Positions 7,865 to 14,867 of a DNA stretch of 32,425 nucleotides are shown here, piece after piece. Location of the stretch: contig NZ_CCAE010000052.1 of NCBI RefSeq assembly GCF_000723405.1, positions 1-32,425 on the forward strand. Direction: 5' to 3'. The notes under the pieces are model-generated. The model saw only the letters and a list, made by a program, of their open reading frames with translations. It ran no database searches and had not been told where the DNA came from. This DNA is from Hydrogenophaga intermedia. GTDB taxonomy: Bacteria > Pseudomonadota > Gammaproteobacteria > Burkholderiales > Burkholderiaceae_C. Position 1 is the stretch's first letter; every line of letters begins with the position of its first letter. Made by a program: the position numbers and the translations under genes.

Positions 7865-7993
7865 GCCGCTACGCCCGGTACTTGCTCGTGATCGGGTAGC
7901 GCCAGTCCTTGCCGAAGCTGCGGTGCGTCACGCGGATACCCACCGGCGCCTGGCGGCGCTTGTATTCATTGATGCGGATCAGCCGCACCACCT
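7798..7993. repeat. Left copy of diverged direct repeat flanking the inserted operon
   Basis: Spans the last 67 nt of the asparaginase gene, a short gap and the last ~125 nt of a nadE gene (minus strand). The same arrangement occurs in the same orientation at 14801-14997. By direct comparison the asparaginase parts differ at 10 of 67 positions. The nadE parts differ at about nine of 125, mostly silently, so the encoded 40-residue tail is almost identical. Homology ends abruptly after the shared CACCACCT at 7993. Confidence 0.93.
7869..7993 (-). pseudogene. nadE: nadE 3' fragment (NAD synthetase C-terminal tail)
   Basis: Encodes only the last ~41 residues of NAD synthetase, from VVRLIRINEYKRRQAPVGIR to TSKYRA and a TAG stop. 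The amino-acid sequence is identical to that end of the intact nadE at 14873-16558, while the DNA differs at synonymous positions and in the stop codon. Upstream of the fragment the frame runs into unrelated sequence antisense to the lipase gene. It has no start of its own and is a remnant of the event that placed the nine-gene operon here. Confidence 0.92.
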
Positions 7994-8920
7994 CTGTGTG
8001 CTCGCAGCCAACCATGCATGTGCATCGGTCCTGCCCAGTTCGAAAGCAGCGTCCAACGAGGTTCTTCGCGTGCAATCCCAGGTCGAGACTGGCACAGGGC
8101 GGCTCGGTTGCCAATACCACCGGTATCCTTCGCGGAAGACTGCGGGGCGTCGCGGATAGTGGCGTGTCAGCAGCGTCAGCGAACGCGACAGCTCGGCCGC
8201 CGAACGTCGCGGCATCGGTGCGTTGTCTGTGTAACCGCCATCGAAGGCAAACTGACCACACACGTGCAGCGCCGGCAGGATGGGCGGTGGCGAGGCGGCG
8301 GCGCACAACAGGCGTGCGGCGTCTTCATGCGTTTCGCACTCGTGCAATGCGAGGAAGTCCAGCCGCAGGCCGAGCCAGTGCGGCAACCGTGGATGCAGGC
8401 GGTGCCAGAGCTTGTTGTCCAGCGCATAGGCCAACGTGCCAAGGCCGACGCTGGCCGCCAGGCCGATCAGCGGTGCCGGCCGCGACACCGCGACCAGCAG
8501 ACGCGACGATCCCAGGCGCAAGCGCTGCAGGCTCGCGGCATCCACGAACGCGGCGAGCCATGCCGGATAGATCCGCTGGTGGGCAAACTCGAACCGGCCC
8601 GACAGCAGGCCACGCCAGCGGAACACGGCCGCGTTGCCGGAATACAGCCGGCGGCAGGCGTCCATCGCGGCGGACACGCCGCCACTCATCGCGGCAGTCG
8701 CGATGGCCGCGCCCGCACTGGTTCCGATCAGCTCCCTCGGCAGGGTCGCGCCGGCTTGCATCAGCGTGCTCAGCAACCCTGCCTGCCACCAGCAGCGGTT
8801 GCCGCCGCCGGCAAGCACGAGCGTCTGCGGTGACGCCGGCCAAGGCACCACGCCTTGCGCTGGAGGCCCCGCCTCCTGCTGCAGGTCGGCCGGTATTGCG
8901 GCATCGACTCGCGCGTTCAC
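7979..8920 (-). CDS. Patatin-like phospholipase/acyl hydrolase
   Basis: A 313-residue predicted lipid acyl hydrolase with the Ser-Asp dyad of patatins. It has an oxyanion loop GGGNR (38-42), nucleophile elbow GTSAG with Ser68, and DGG with Asp227. The GTG start at 8920 overlaps the upstream desaturase stop (GTGA). It is the last gene of the nine-gene operon and could release or transfer the finished acyl chain or remodel phospholipid. The final five or so codons lie in the nadE-derived repeat (read in antisense) and the stop is supplied by it, so the original C-terminus seems to have been replaced at the junction. The catalytic core is intact. Confidence 0.85.
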   Translation of the reverse strand: MNARVDAAIPADLQQEAGPPAQGVVPWPASPQTLVLAGGGNRCWWQAGLLSTLMQAGATLPRELIGTSAGAAIATAAMSGGVSAAMDACRRLYSGNAAVFRWRGLLSGRFEFAHQRIYPAWLAAFVDAASLQRLRLGSSRLLVAVSRPAPLIGLAASVGLGTLAYALDNKLWHRLHPRLPHWLGLRLDFLALHECETHEDAARLLCAAASPPPILPALHVCGQFAFDGGYTDNAPMPRRSAAELSRSLTLLTRHYPRRPAVFREGYRWYWQPSRPVPVSTWDCTRRTSLDAAFELGRTDAHAWLAASTQRWCG

Positions 8921-9954
8921 CGAGCGTTGGCGGCGCTGGCTGCGCCAGGCACGGATTCGGTCACCGCCGGCTGCGCGACGTACTGGATGCGCGCTCCTAT
9001 CAACGCGGGCGAGAAGCCGCGCCAGAAGCTGCGTTCAACCACAGGCTGTCGCGTGCGGTACCAGTCGGTGTCGCGCAGCCAGCGATGCAAGGCCGGCAGG
9101 CGCCAGCACGGCACGCGTGGGTACAGATGGTGTTCGAGATGGTAGTTCGTGCCCGACATCAGCAGCGTCAGGATAGGCGAAGTCCGCGTCCGTGCGCGCA
9201 GGACCGGCTCGCGCCCGGTTCCGACATGCTCCTGGTAGGGGTTGAGTCCGGTGATGAACACCGTGCCGACCAGCGGCAGCAGGAATGCGAACACCAGCAC
9301 GTCCGGCCGCAGCACGCCCAGTGCGACGAACCCAGCCATCACCGCCAAGTGCCATGCGATGTTGAAGCGAGTCAGTGAGCGCAGCGTCTCGACCGACAGG
9401 CCATTGCGGTCGACCTCATCGTCCGGTCCACTGCTGCGGATGAGACGCCAAGCGTTGCGTCTGTACGCCGCGTTGGCCGCCAGGCGTGCGAGGAGAAGCC
9501 GGCTCCAGAAGCCTCGGAAAGGCCCGAAGATCTCGCAATCCGGGTCGTCGGCCGAGTTCGTGTGGCGGTGGTGCCGCCAATGCGACAGCGCGAAGCCGAC
9601 CGAGATGAACCCGGGGATCGCCGAGCTGAAGACAATGCCCAGCAGCGCGCTGACCTGGGGGCGCCGATGCAGCGTGAAGTGAAAGCCTTCGTGCGCCGTG
9701 CCGGCCAGCATGAAGAAGCCATAGCCGCCGACAAGGCTGAGCGCTGCGATCAGCGGCACGGTCGCAAACCATGGCCAAGTCGCGTGAAAGGCCCACAGCG
9801 ACACCGTTCCCGGCAGCAACGCAAGCGCGAGGCCGTGCGCGAGATATCGCGCCGTCTCGAGTCCGGATGGTTCCATGAAATGGCGCGGTGGCCGAGGCAG
9901 TCCGCTGCCCAGCGTCTCGGGCGCCTCTGCCGAAGCGGGCGTCTGCAGGTTCAT
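8917..9954 (-). CDS. Membrane fatty acid desaturase (second of two)
   Basis: A 345-residue integral-membrane diiron desaturase or hydroxylase-like enzyme. The three histidine clusters are HEGFH (88-92), HWRHHRH (125-131) and HLEHH (272-276), separated by hydrophobic segments as usual for the FA_desaturase family. The arrangement HxxxH / HxxHHxH / HxxHH is closer to acyl-lipid (DesA, delta-12-like) desaturases than to the delta-9 acyl-CoA type encoded by the neighbouring gene. The ATG at 9954 overlaps the previous stop (ATGA). The frame stays open to 10638, but that extension is shadow of the other desaturase. Regiochemistry and head-group preference (lipid, CoA or ACP) cannot be read from sequence. 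Hydroxylases, acetylenases and epoxidases share this fold. Confidence 0.88.
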   Translation of the reverse strand: MNLQTPASAEAPETLGSGLPRPPRHFMEPSGLETARYLAHGLALALLPGTVSLWAFHATWPWFATVPLIAALSLVGGYGFFMLAGTAHEGFHFTLHRRPQVSALLGIVFSSAIPGFISVGFALSHWRHHRHTNSADDPDCEIFGPFRGFWSRLLLARLAANAAYRRNAWRLIRSSGPDDEVDRNGLSVETLRSLTRFNIAWHLAVMAGFVALGVLRPDVLVFAFLLPLVGTVFITGLNPYQEHVGTGREPVLRARTRTSPILTLLMSGTNYHLEHHLYPRVPCWRLPALHRWLRDTDWYRTRQPVVERSFWRGFSPALIGARIQYVAQPAVTESVPGAASAANAR

Positions 9955-10889
9955 TGGCGGTCTCCGCGATCGGTCGACAGCCCACCCTCGTCGGGGCGAC
10001 TTGCTTCGAGAAGGACGTGTTCCGGCACCTCCCGCAAATCCCACACCAGGCCGACGGCAGCGAGAGCGCGCAGCGTCAGGTAGGTGATGTCCAGTTCCCA
10101 CCAACGGAATCCGGCACGCGCCGAGTTCATGTAGCGATGGTGGTTGTTGTGCCACGAGGCGCCCAGCGACAGCAGACACAACAACCAGTGATTCAGCGAG
10201 GTGTCGGGCGTGCGGTAGCTGCGATAGGTAAACCATCCGGGCCGTGGCGAATGAGCGAACGCGTTGACAAGCAGCGAGCCCTGCAACGACAGCAGCGTGC
10301 TCACGAAGAATCCCCAGACCACCGCGGCGATGCCCGCATCGCCGCCGAAGAGCGGGGTCCATTGGCCGAGCGCGTACACGCCGGCCAGGTAGAGGTAGGG
10401 GAGCAGGTAGTGATACTTGTTGACCCAGACCAGTTCGGGGTAGCGGGTCAGGTCCTTGGCATCGTCGAGGTTGGTGTCGCAGTTGTTCTTGTCGAACAGC
10501 CAGCCGAGGTAGGCATACATCCGTCCGTTGCCGACCGGCGTGTGCGGATCCTGCGGCGTGTCCGCGTGGCGGTGGTGCGCGCGGTGGAAGCAGGCCCACC
10601 ACAGCGGGCCGCGCTGGCCCGACGAGGCACCGAGGCACGCCAGCACGAACTGGAACGCGCGGCTCGTCTTGAAGCTGCGGTGCGCGAAGTAGCGGTGATG
10701 TCCGCCTTCCCAGCCGAAGGTACGCAGATAGAAGCCCATCAGCATCAGCGCGAGCAGGGCAGGGGTCGGCGGCACGAAGAACGCGGCCACGCTTCCGGCA
10801 TAGACCAGGAGCACGCGAAGCTTGATGACGAGTAGCTTCTCGGAAGGCTGGATGCCGGTGGTCGGCAGGTCGAACCGGAAGATGCTCAT
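9951..10889 (-). CDS. Membrane fatty acid desaturase, delta-9 acyl-CoA desaturase type (first of two)
   Basis: A 312-residue membrane desaturase of the stearoyl-CoA desaturase/OLE1-like group. Histidine boxes are HRYFAH (65-70), HRAHHRH (102-108) and HNNHH (247-251), with the typical GWEGGHHRYFAHRSF opening and NAFAHSPRPGW before the last box. Two pairs of membrane segments separate the boxes. Family members insert a cis double bond, commonly at delta-9, using O2 and electrons from a redox partner. The ATG at 10889 overlaps the hydrolase stop (ATGA), and its own stop overlaps the next desaturase. Having two different desaturases plus a soluble diiron protein in one operon suggests several successive oxidations of one chain. 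Confidence 0.9.
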   Translation of the reverse strand: MSIFRFDLPTTGIQPSEKLLVIKLRVLLVYAGSVAAFFVPPTPALLALMLMGFYLRTFGWEGGHHRYFAHRSFKTSRAFQFVLACLGASSGQRGPLWWACFHRAHHRHADTPQDPHTPVGNGRMYAYLGWLFDKNNCDTNLDDAKDLTRYPELVWVNKYHYLLPYLYLAGVYALGQWTPLFGGDAGIAAVVWGFFVSTLLSLQGSLLVNAFAHSPRPGWFTYRSYRTPDTSLNHWLLCLLSLGASWHNNHHRYMNSARAGFRWWELDITYLTLRALAAVGLVWDLREVPEHVLLEASRPDEGGLSTDRGDRQ

Positions 10890-11794
10890 GCGACCGCTCC
10901 AGAGAAGAAGCCGCCCACGGCCTTCACCACGGCCGCATCGCGCACGATGCGGCGATGGCCGAGCCCGCTCGTGGTTAGCAGACAGTCGGCAGCGCGACCG
11001 CTCGCCTTCAGCAGCCGTTCCGCGTGGAAGTACGGGATCTCGGCGTCGTCGCGGTCATGCACGGCCATCAGCGGGCCGGGGAACTCGCGAGCCATCTCGC
11101 CGATGACCAGCGATTCCCACTGGAGTTCGCCCTGATGCCGGCGCTCGAGCCGGGACCGCATCGCTGCGATCGTCTTCTGGGGGATGCCGACCAGCTCACC
11201 GAAGCGCTCGGTGATCCAGATGGCGTTGGAGAAGCAGCCGACCAGCGCGACGCGCTCGACCGGGAATCGAAAGCGTCGCCACGAGAACAAGGCGTTGCCC
11301 GCGCCGAACGAATGGCCAAGCAGGCCATAGACCGGGCCGAAGTGCAACACGACTGCGGCGACCGCGCTCGAGTACTCCATCATGTCGGTCTGCCGCCCCT
11401 CGGACGCGCCATGTGCCGGCGCGTCGAAGGCGACGACGCGGAAGCCACGCTGCGTCAGCTCGGGTACGAAGGCGCCGAGCTGCGAGCCGCGCCCGCCCCA
11501 TGAATGGCACATCACGATCGTGCGGGGCCCGTCGCCCCACGCGTAGGCCTTGAATGCGCGCTTGCCGACCTTCAGCGTGGCTGGACGCGCGCTTTCCAGG
11601 TGAGTCCGCTCCCATGCGGGCGTCTTGTGGCGTCGCGGCGTAAGGAACAGCCGCAGCGCCGCGCGCGATGCGAGGCCCGGGGCGAGCGTCGCGAACAGCG
11701 GATAGACGCCGCGTGTCATTCGCAGCAGCGGCGACTCGGCGTAACCGGTACGAGCCGGGGCGGGCGCTGATGCGCCGGTGGACGTGGCATCCAT
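10886..11794 (-). CDS. Alpha/beta hydrolase
   Basis: A 302-residue alpha/beta-hydrolase-fold protein. The oxyanion region is CHSWGGRG, the nucleophile elbow GHSFG with Ser162, the acid Asp250 in HDRDDAEIP, and the base His280 in GLGHRRI, so the catalytic triad is complete. No signal peptide is evident. The gene begins 8 nt after the acyl carrier protein gene, the only non-overlapping junction in the operon. Possible jobs are thioester hydrolysis from the carrier protein or transfer of the acyl chain; nothing in the sequence settles the substrate. Confidence 0.86.
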   Translation of the reverse strand: MDATSTGASAPAPARTGYAESPLLRMTRGVYPLFATLAPGLASRAALRLFLTPRRHKTPAWERTHLESARPATLKVGKRAFKAYAWGDGPRTIVMCHSWGGRGSQLGAFVPELTQRGFRVVAFDAPAHGASEGRQTDMMEYSSAVAAVVLHFGPVYGLLGHSFGAGNALFSWRRFRFPVERVALVGCFSNAIWITERFGELVGIPQKTIAAMRSRLERRHQGELQWESLVIGEMAREFPGPLMAVHDRDDAEIPYFHAERLLKASGRAADCLLTTSGLGHRRIVRDAAVVKAVGGFFSGAVA

Positions 11795-11802
11795 GCGCCG
11801 AC

Positions 11803-12075
11803 TCAGGCTGCGCTCGCGCTGGCGCCCAGCTTCACATCGGCGATTGCGCGGACCAGATCGCCCACGGTGCGGAGCTGGGAAGCCCGTTCCTCGTTGACCT
11901 CGATGCCGAAGGCATCTTCGAGCGCCATCACGATCTCGACGCTGGCCAGCGAATCGGCGCGCAGATCCTCGCGCAGGTTGGCCTGCAGCTGGATGGCATC
12001 CGGATCGACATCGACCACGTCGGTGATGATCGTGCGAACCTGGGCAAGGATGGCATCGTGTTCTTTCTCGCTCAT
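11803..12075 (-). CDS. Acyl carrier protein
   Basis: A 90-residue acidic protein with the phosphopantetheine attachment motif LRADSLASVEIVMALEDAFGIEV, the modified serine being Ser42. The fold and length match type II acyl carrier proteins, with a slightly extended alanine-rich C-terminus. It differs from housekeeping AcpP, which typically has [26 protein letters not shown], so it is probably a dedicated carrier for the chain modified by this operon. The start overlaps the thioesterase stop (ATGA). No phosphopantetheinyl transferase or acyl-ACP ligase is present in the island, so activation and chain loading must come from elsewhere. Confidence 0.93.
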   Translation of the reverse strand: MSEKEHDAILAQVRTIITDVVDVDPDAIQLQANLREDLRADSLASVEIVMALEDAFGIEVNEERASQLRTVGDLVRAIADVKLGASASAA

Positions 12076-12542
12076 GGAATGCTCCCTTCGGTTGTGGATC
12101 GGGTGTCCTGCATGGCGGCGAGGCGGCGGCGGATCTGCGGCGGCATGCGGGTCGGTACCAGGCTGACGGGATCGAGGAAGACGCCCACCTGTTCCGCTCG
12201 CAGGTGCTCGTCCCGCGTCGTGGCGTGGCGGAACGAGAACTCGATCGTCCAGCTGGTGTTCATGAAGCTGGCGACCCGGGCTTGGCCTTCAAGCCTGTCG
12301 GTGAAGCGCACCGGCTTGACGTACTCGACCGTGGTGCGGGCGATGACCGACAGGTTCTGCGGCGCGCACAGGTCAACGTCCGCGAACTGTTCAGCCATCA
12401 GCTGGAGCCGCAGCCGTTCGAGCCAGGTCGCGGCAACGGTATTGCTGACGAAGCCGGTGAAGTCGACCTCGTAGGGCATGACCCGGAAAGGCAATCGCGC
12501 GGAGCACGATGCCTTCTCGACGGCACCAGGAACAGCACTCAT
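12072..12542 (-). CDS. Hotdog-fold acyl thioesterase (YbgC/FadM-like)
   Basis: A 156-residue protein with a 4-hydroxybenzoyl-CoA-thioesterase-like hotdog domain. PYEVDFTGFVSNTVAATWLERLR carries the likely catalytic Asp27 and the long central helix, followed by IARTTVEYVKPVRFTDRLEGQARV and the strand SWTIEFSFRH. Enzymes of this group cleave acyl-CoA or acyl-ACP thioesters. Next to a dedicated acyl carrier protein gene, release or proofreading of an acyl-ACP is the natural inference. Starts and stops overlap both neighbours by 4 nt. Confidence 0.85.
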   Translation of the reverse strand: MSAVPGAVEKASCSARLPFRVMPYEVDFTGFVSNTVAATWLERLRLQLMAEQFADVDLCAPQNLSVIARTTVEYVKPVRFTDRLEGQARVASFMNTSWTIEFSFRHATTRDEHLRAEQVGVFLDPVSLVPTRMPPQIRRRLAAMQDTRSTTEGSIP

Positions 12543-13408
12543 GCCGCGCCGGCGACCGGCCGGAAAGCGACCTGCAGCAGATCCGTCACACCTGCAGCAA
12601 AGCTGCGCTCGGCCGCGGAGAAGTAGTGCAGGTAGTGCTCCACCACGTCGGCACCGAAGCGTGCCGCGGCCGTGTCGCGTTGCGCTTCCAGCCGTTCACG
12701 CCAGCAAGCCAAGGTGCGGGCGTAGTCCTGCCCGATGCGCTTGACGGATGCGACCTCGTACAGATCGGCAGCCGACGCCTGCACGTCGCTGACGCTCGGC
12801 AGCGCAGAGCCGGGGAAGACCTTGTCGAGCAGGTATCGCGCATCGCGTGCCTCAGCCAGCGTGCGCGGCCCGCACACGGTGACGATGGTCTGCAGGCCGA
12901 GCCACGCGTGCTCGGTGGAGACGCGCCGGCAGGTGCGGAAGAACTGCTGGTAGATCTCGCGCTGCCGTCCCTGCAGACGGTCGTCGCGCGACGCGAAGTG
13001 CTCGAATGCGCCGACCGAGGTCACCGCATCAAAAAGGGGCTCGGCGATCGACAGGCCGACCCACGACTGCAGGCTTGCCTTCAGCCGCGGATCGCCGAGG
13101 GCCGAGACGTGTGCGAGCTGGTCTTCGCTGAGCGTGAGTCCGACAGCTTCGCGGGCGCCCAGCTCTTGGACGGCGTGTTGCATCAGCCCGCCCCAGCCGC
13201 AGCCGATGTCGAGCACGCGGCTGCCGGATTTGATGCCGGCGAAAGCGCATATGCGTTCGATCTTCGCGCGCTGCGCCGCCTCCAGGGAATCGGCGGACTC
13301 CCACACGCCGCAGCTGTAGGCGCGATACGTCCGGTCCAGGAACAGCGCGTAGAAGTCGTTGTGTACGTCGTAGTGAAACTGGATGTCAGCAGCGGTGGCC
13401 ATGGTCAC
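12539..13408 (-). CDS. Cyclopropane-fatty-acid-synthase-like SAM methyltransferase
   Basis: A 289-residue S-adenosylmethionine enzyme of the CFA/mycolic-acid cyclopropane synthase family. FHYDVHNDFYALFLD and YSCGVW match the family's N-terminal substrate side. VLDIGCGWGGL is the SAM-binding motif, GLTLSEDQ follows, and SVGAFEHF with Glu136 fits the bicarbonate/active-site region. It lacks the extra N-terminal ~100-residue domain of E. coli Cfa and matches the length of mycobacterial CmaA-type enzymes. The GTG at 13408 is preferred because it overlaps the previous stop (GTGA), as at other junctions here; ATG 13402 is the alternative. It may methylate or cyclopropanate a double bond made by the operon's desaturases. 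Confidence 0.88.
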   Translation of the reverse strand: MTMATAADIQFHYDVHNDFYALFLDRTYRAYSCGVWESADSLEAAQRAKIERICAFAGIKSGSRVLDIGCGWGGLMQHAVQELGAREAVGLTLSEDQLAHVSALGDPRLKASLQSWVGLSIAEPLFDAVTSVGAFEHFASRDDRLQGRQREIYQQFFRTCRRVSTEHAWLGLQTIVTVCGPRTLAEARDARYLLDKVFPGSALPSVSDVQASAADLYEVASVKRIGQDYARTLACWRERLEAQRDTAAARFGADVVEHYLHYFSAAERSFAAGVTDLLQVAFRPVAGAA

Positions 13409-14268
13409 GTGAGAGCGAGTGCATCGGAAGACGCCGTGGCCTGCAGCGCAGTCAGCCGCGCGCGGCGAAGGCAGCGCAGGTCGTGGGAGTCCTTGAGAGG
13501 GGCGCCCAACAGAGCGGACAGGTTGCCGAGCACGCCAGCCTCGACGCGGCGCTCCCAGTCGGGATCGAAGCGGATCTCGTCGGAAAGCCAGCACTCCAGC
13601 CATTCGGGATCGGGCAGTCTGGAGTTGACCGTGTCCTGCGGGTACAAGGCCTTGTTCACGTGCAGGTTCGTCGGATGCATGGCCTTGTTGAGGCGCGCGT
13701 TGGTCATCAGCATCCCGATCTTGGTGAACGAATCGAAGGCTTCGACCGCGTTGCGCTGGAGCGCGCGCTCCATGTAGACGTAGTACGCACGCGCATGCCG
13801 CGCTTCGTCGCTGGCCAGCGTCGCGTAGATGTGGCGGATCACCGGCTCGCTGTGGTAGTCCCGCGCGCAGCGGTACCAATGGTTCAGCCGGACCTCGCCG
13901 CAGAAATGCAGCGCCAGGCTGTCCAGCGCCGGCGCCGCGTCGAAGCGAAAGCGCACCGCGGCGAGTTCGGCCTCCGTCGGCATCAGCTCGGGCGCGAAGC
14001 GGCGCAGATACTCGATCAGCGCAAGGCTGTGCTTCTGTTCCTCGAAGAACCAGATCGAGATGAACGCCGCGAAGTCGGTGTCATGCTCGTTGTCGCGCAG
14101 GAACATCTCGGCCGTGGGCATGGCCGACCATTCCAGAATGGCGTTCATCTTGATTCCGTGCAATTGCCGCTCGGTGAGCTTGCTGCCATCGAATTGATTC
14201 CACGGGATGTCGCTGTGCAAGCTCCAACGTGCCATCTCGAGTTGATCGAAGAGCGCCGGATAGAGCAT
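13405..14268 (-). CDS. Ferritin-like diiron protein, acyl-ACP desaturase type
   Basis: A 287-residue all-helical protein with two ExxH diiron half-sites in the spacing of soluble acyl-ACP desaturases: Glu46, then EEQKH (Glu77, His80); Glu125, then DEARH (Glu155, His158). About 30 residues separate each single glutamate from its ExxH. Plant and actinobacterial FA_desaturase_2 enzymes show the same pattern (EENRH, DEKRH) but are longer. With an acyl carrier protein in the operon, oxidation (desaturation or hydroxylation) of an acyl-ACP is plausible. ATG 14268 overlaps the ferredoxin stop as TGATG; GTG 14271 is an equally good in-frame alternative. The substrate is unknown. Confidence 0.75.
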   Translation of the reverse strand: MLYPALFDQLEMARWSLHSDIPWNQFDGSKLTERQLHGIKMNAILEWSAMPTAEMFLRDNEHDTDFAAFISIWFFEEQKHSLALIEYLRRFAPELMPTEAELAAVRFRFDAAPALDSLALHFCGEVRLNHWYRCARDYHSEPVIRHIYATLASDEARHARAYYVYMERALQRNAVEAFDSFTKIGMLMTNARLNKAMHPTNLHVNKALYPQDTVNSRLPDPEWLECWLSDEIRFDPDWERRVEAGVLGNLSALLGAPLKDSHDLRCLRRARLTALQATASSDALALT

Positions 14269-14471
14269 CACGCCTCTTGCACCGACAACTTGGACACCGC
14301 AATGGGGTCGAGACCGGATATCTCGGCCTCCGCTAGCAGGGCCTTGATACACGAGCCGCAACCGGAGGTGCAACTGGTGTAACTTGTGATCATCTCGTCC
14401 AGCGGAAGCGGGTCGGCCCGCTGCTGCGACAGAATGTCGTCGAATGACCTGTTTGAACAGATGCAATACAT
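14268..14471 (-). CDS. BFD-type [2Fe-2S] ferredoxin
   Basis: A 67-residue protein with the Fer2_BFD (bacterioferritin-associated ferredoxin) pattern: Cys3 and Cys5 near the N-terminus and Cys38-x2-Cys41 in SGCGSCIKALLAEAE. The 32-residue spacing between cysteine pairs is as expected; Cys34 is an extra. BFD proteins carry a [2Fe-2S] cluster and reduce a ferritin-type partner. Here the next gene is a ferritin-like diiron enzyme, so it is a good candidate electron donor to it, an inference from position. The ATG at 14471 has a strong AGGGGG site 4 nt upstream. It is the first gene of the nine-gene operon. Confidence 0.85.
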   Translation of the reverse strand: MYCICSNRSFDDILSQQRADPLPLDEMITSYTSCTSGCGSCIKALLAEAEISGLDPIAVSKLSVQEA

Positions 14472-14800
14472 AAATCCCCCTGGTAGCTTGCACGCCTGCC
14501 GACATAGCTGATGGTCGAGGCTGCATGCCGTCGACGCATACAGACCACTGCTTGGATAGGTGAGCGATTCTGGTCGAAGGCATTTGATGCATCCATACCG
14601 CGAGCGATGCAGCTACGCATTCATCATGCAATGCTCATCAAATGGATCCGTGCAACAACGATTTCCGCTCTGCTGCGCGCGCTGCACCGCCGAGCCGGAC
14701 GCCGATGGCTGGCGTGCCGTTCCGATTTGAGCCTTGCAGACGGTGACTCGCGGAAGGAACTGCCGCCTAAAGCGGTTCACGGCGGGCCTCCCGCCCTGCC
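14472..14800 (-). promoter_or_regulatory. Upstream region of the nine-gene operon
   Basis: A 329-nt non-coding stretch that must contain the operon promoter, read on the minus strand. It is visibly richer in A and T than the surroundings, especially 14575-14660, with several ATGCAT-like direct and inverted elements (for example TGATGCATCC and GATGCAGC on the plus strand). No confident -35/-10 pair, terminator or start codon for another gene was seen. The reading frames that cross it in both directions are shadows. The right end passes without a break into the asparaginase fragment at 14801. Confidence 0.45.
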
Positions 14801-14867
14801 GATGAAGAACGCGGCCGGCGTCGACGTGGTCGAGTTGCGCCCCGTGCTGCAACTCTGCGCGGCCTGA
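14801..14867 (+). pseudogene. L-asparaginase II 3' fragment
   Basis: Encodes only the C-terminal ~21 residues, MKNAAGVDVVELRPVLQLCAA, aligned with MKNAAGVEVGEMRAVLHLSAA of the intact gene at 6842-7864. Six residues differ. No start or upstream coding sequence is present, so it is non-functional. It presumably came from the donor of the island and marks its right boundary. Confidence 0.9.

Larger units (their letters stand above)
7994..14800. other. Inserted ~6.8-kb fatty-acyl tailoring island
   Basis: Everything between the two diverged asparaginase/nadE repeats. It contains nine minus-strand genes with no regulator, integrase or transposase. By eye the region, above all 14472-14700 upstream of the first gene, is less GC-rich than its neighbours, but composition was not computed across it. 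The repeat arrangement (intact asparaginase plus nadE tail on the left, asparaginase tail plus intact nadE on the right) indicates integration by one crossover within the asparaginase-nadE junction of a circular or duplicated donor. The boundary on each side is accurate to a few bases. Confidence 0.85.

Noticed and set aside
7909..9378. 489-codon plus-strand frame in the island
   Set aside because: Arginine/alanine-rich shadow of the lipase and desaturase genes.
7979..14471. Known polyyne (caryoynencin/collimonin-type) gene cluster
   Set aside because: Shares acyl carrier protein, desaturases and hydrolase but lacks the fatty acyl-AMP ligase and rubredoxin, and contains a methyltransferase, a ferritin-like protein and a patatin.
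7994..14800. Integrative element or transposon carrying the fatty-acyl operon
   Set aside because: No integrase, transposase, terminal inverted repeat or short target duplication; the long diverged repeats point to homologous recombination.
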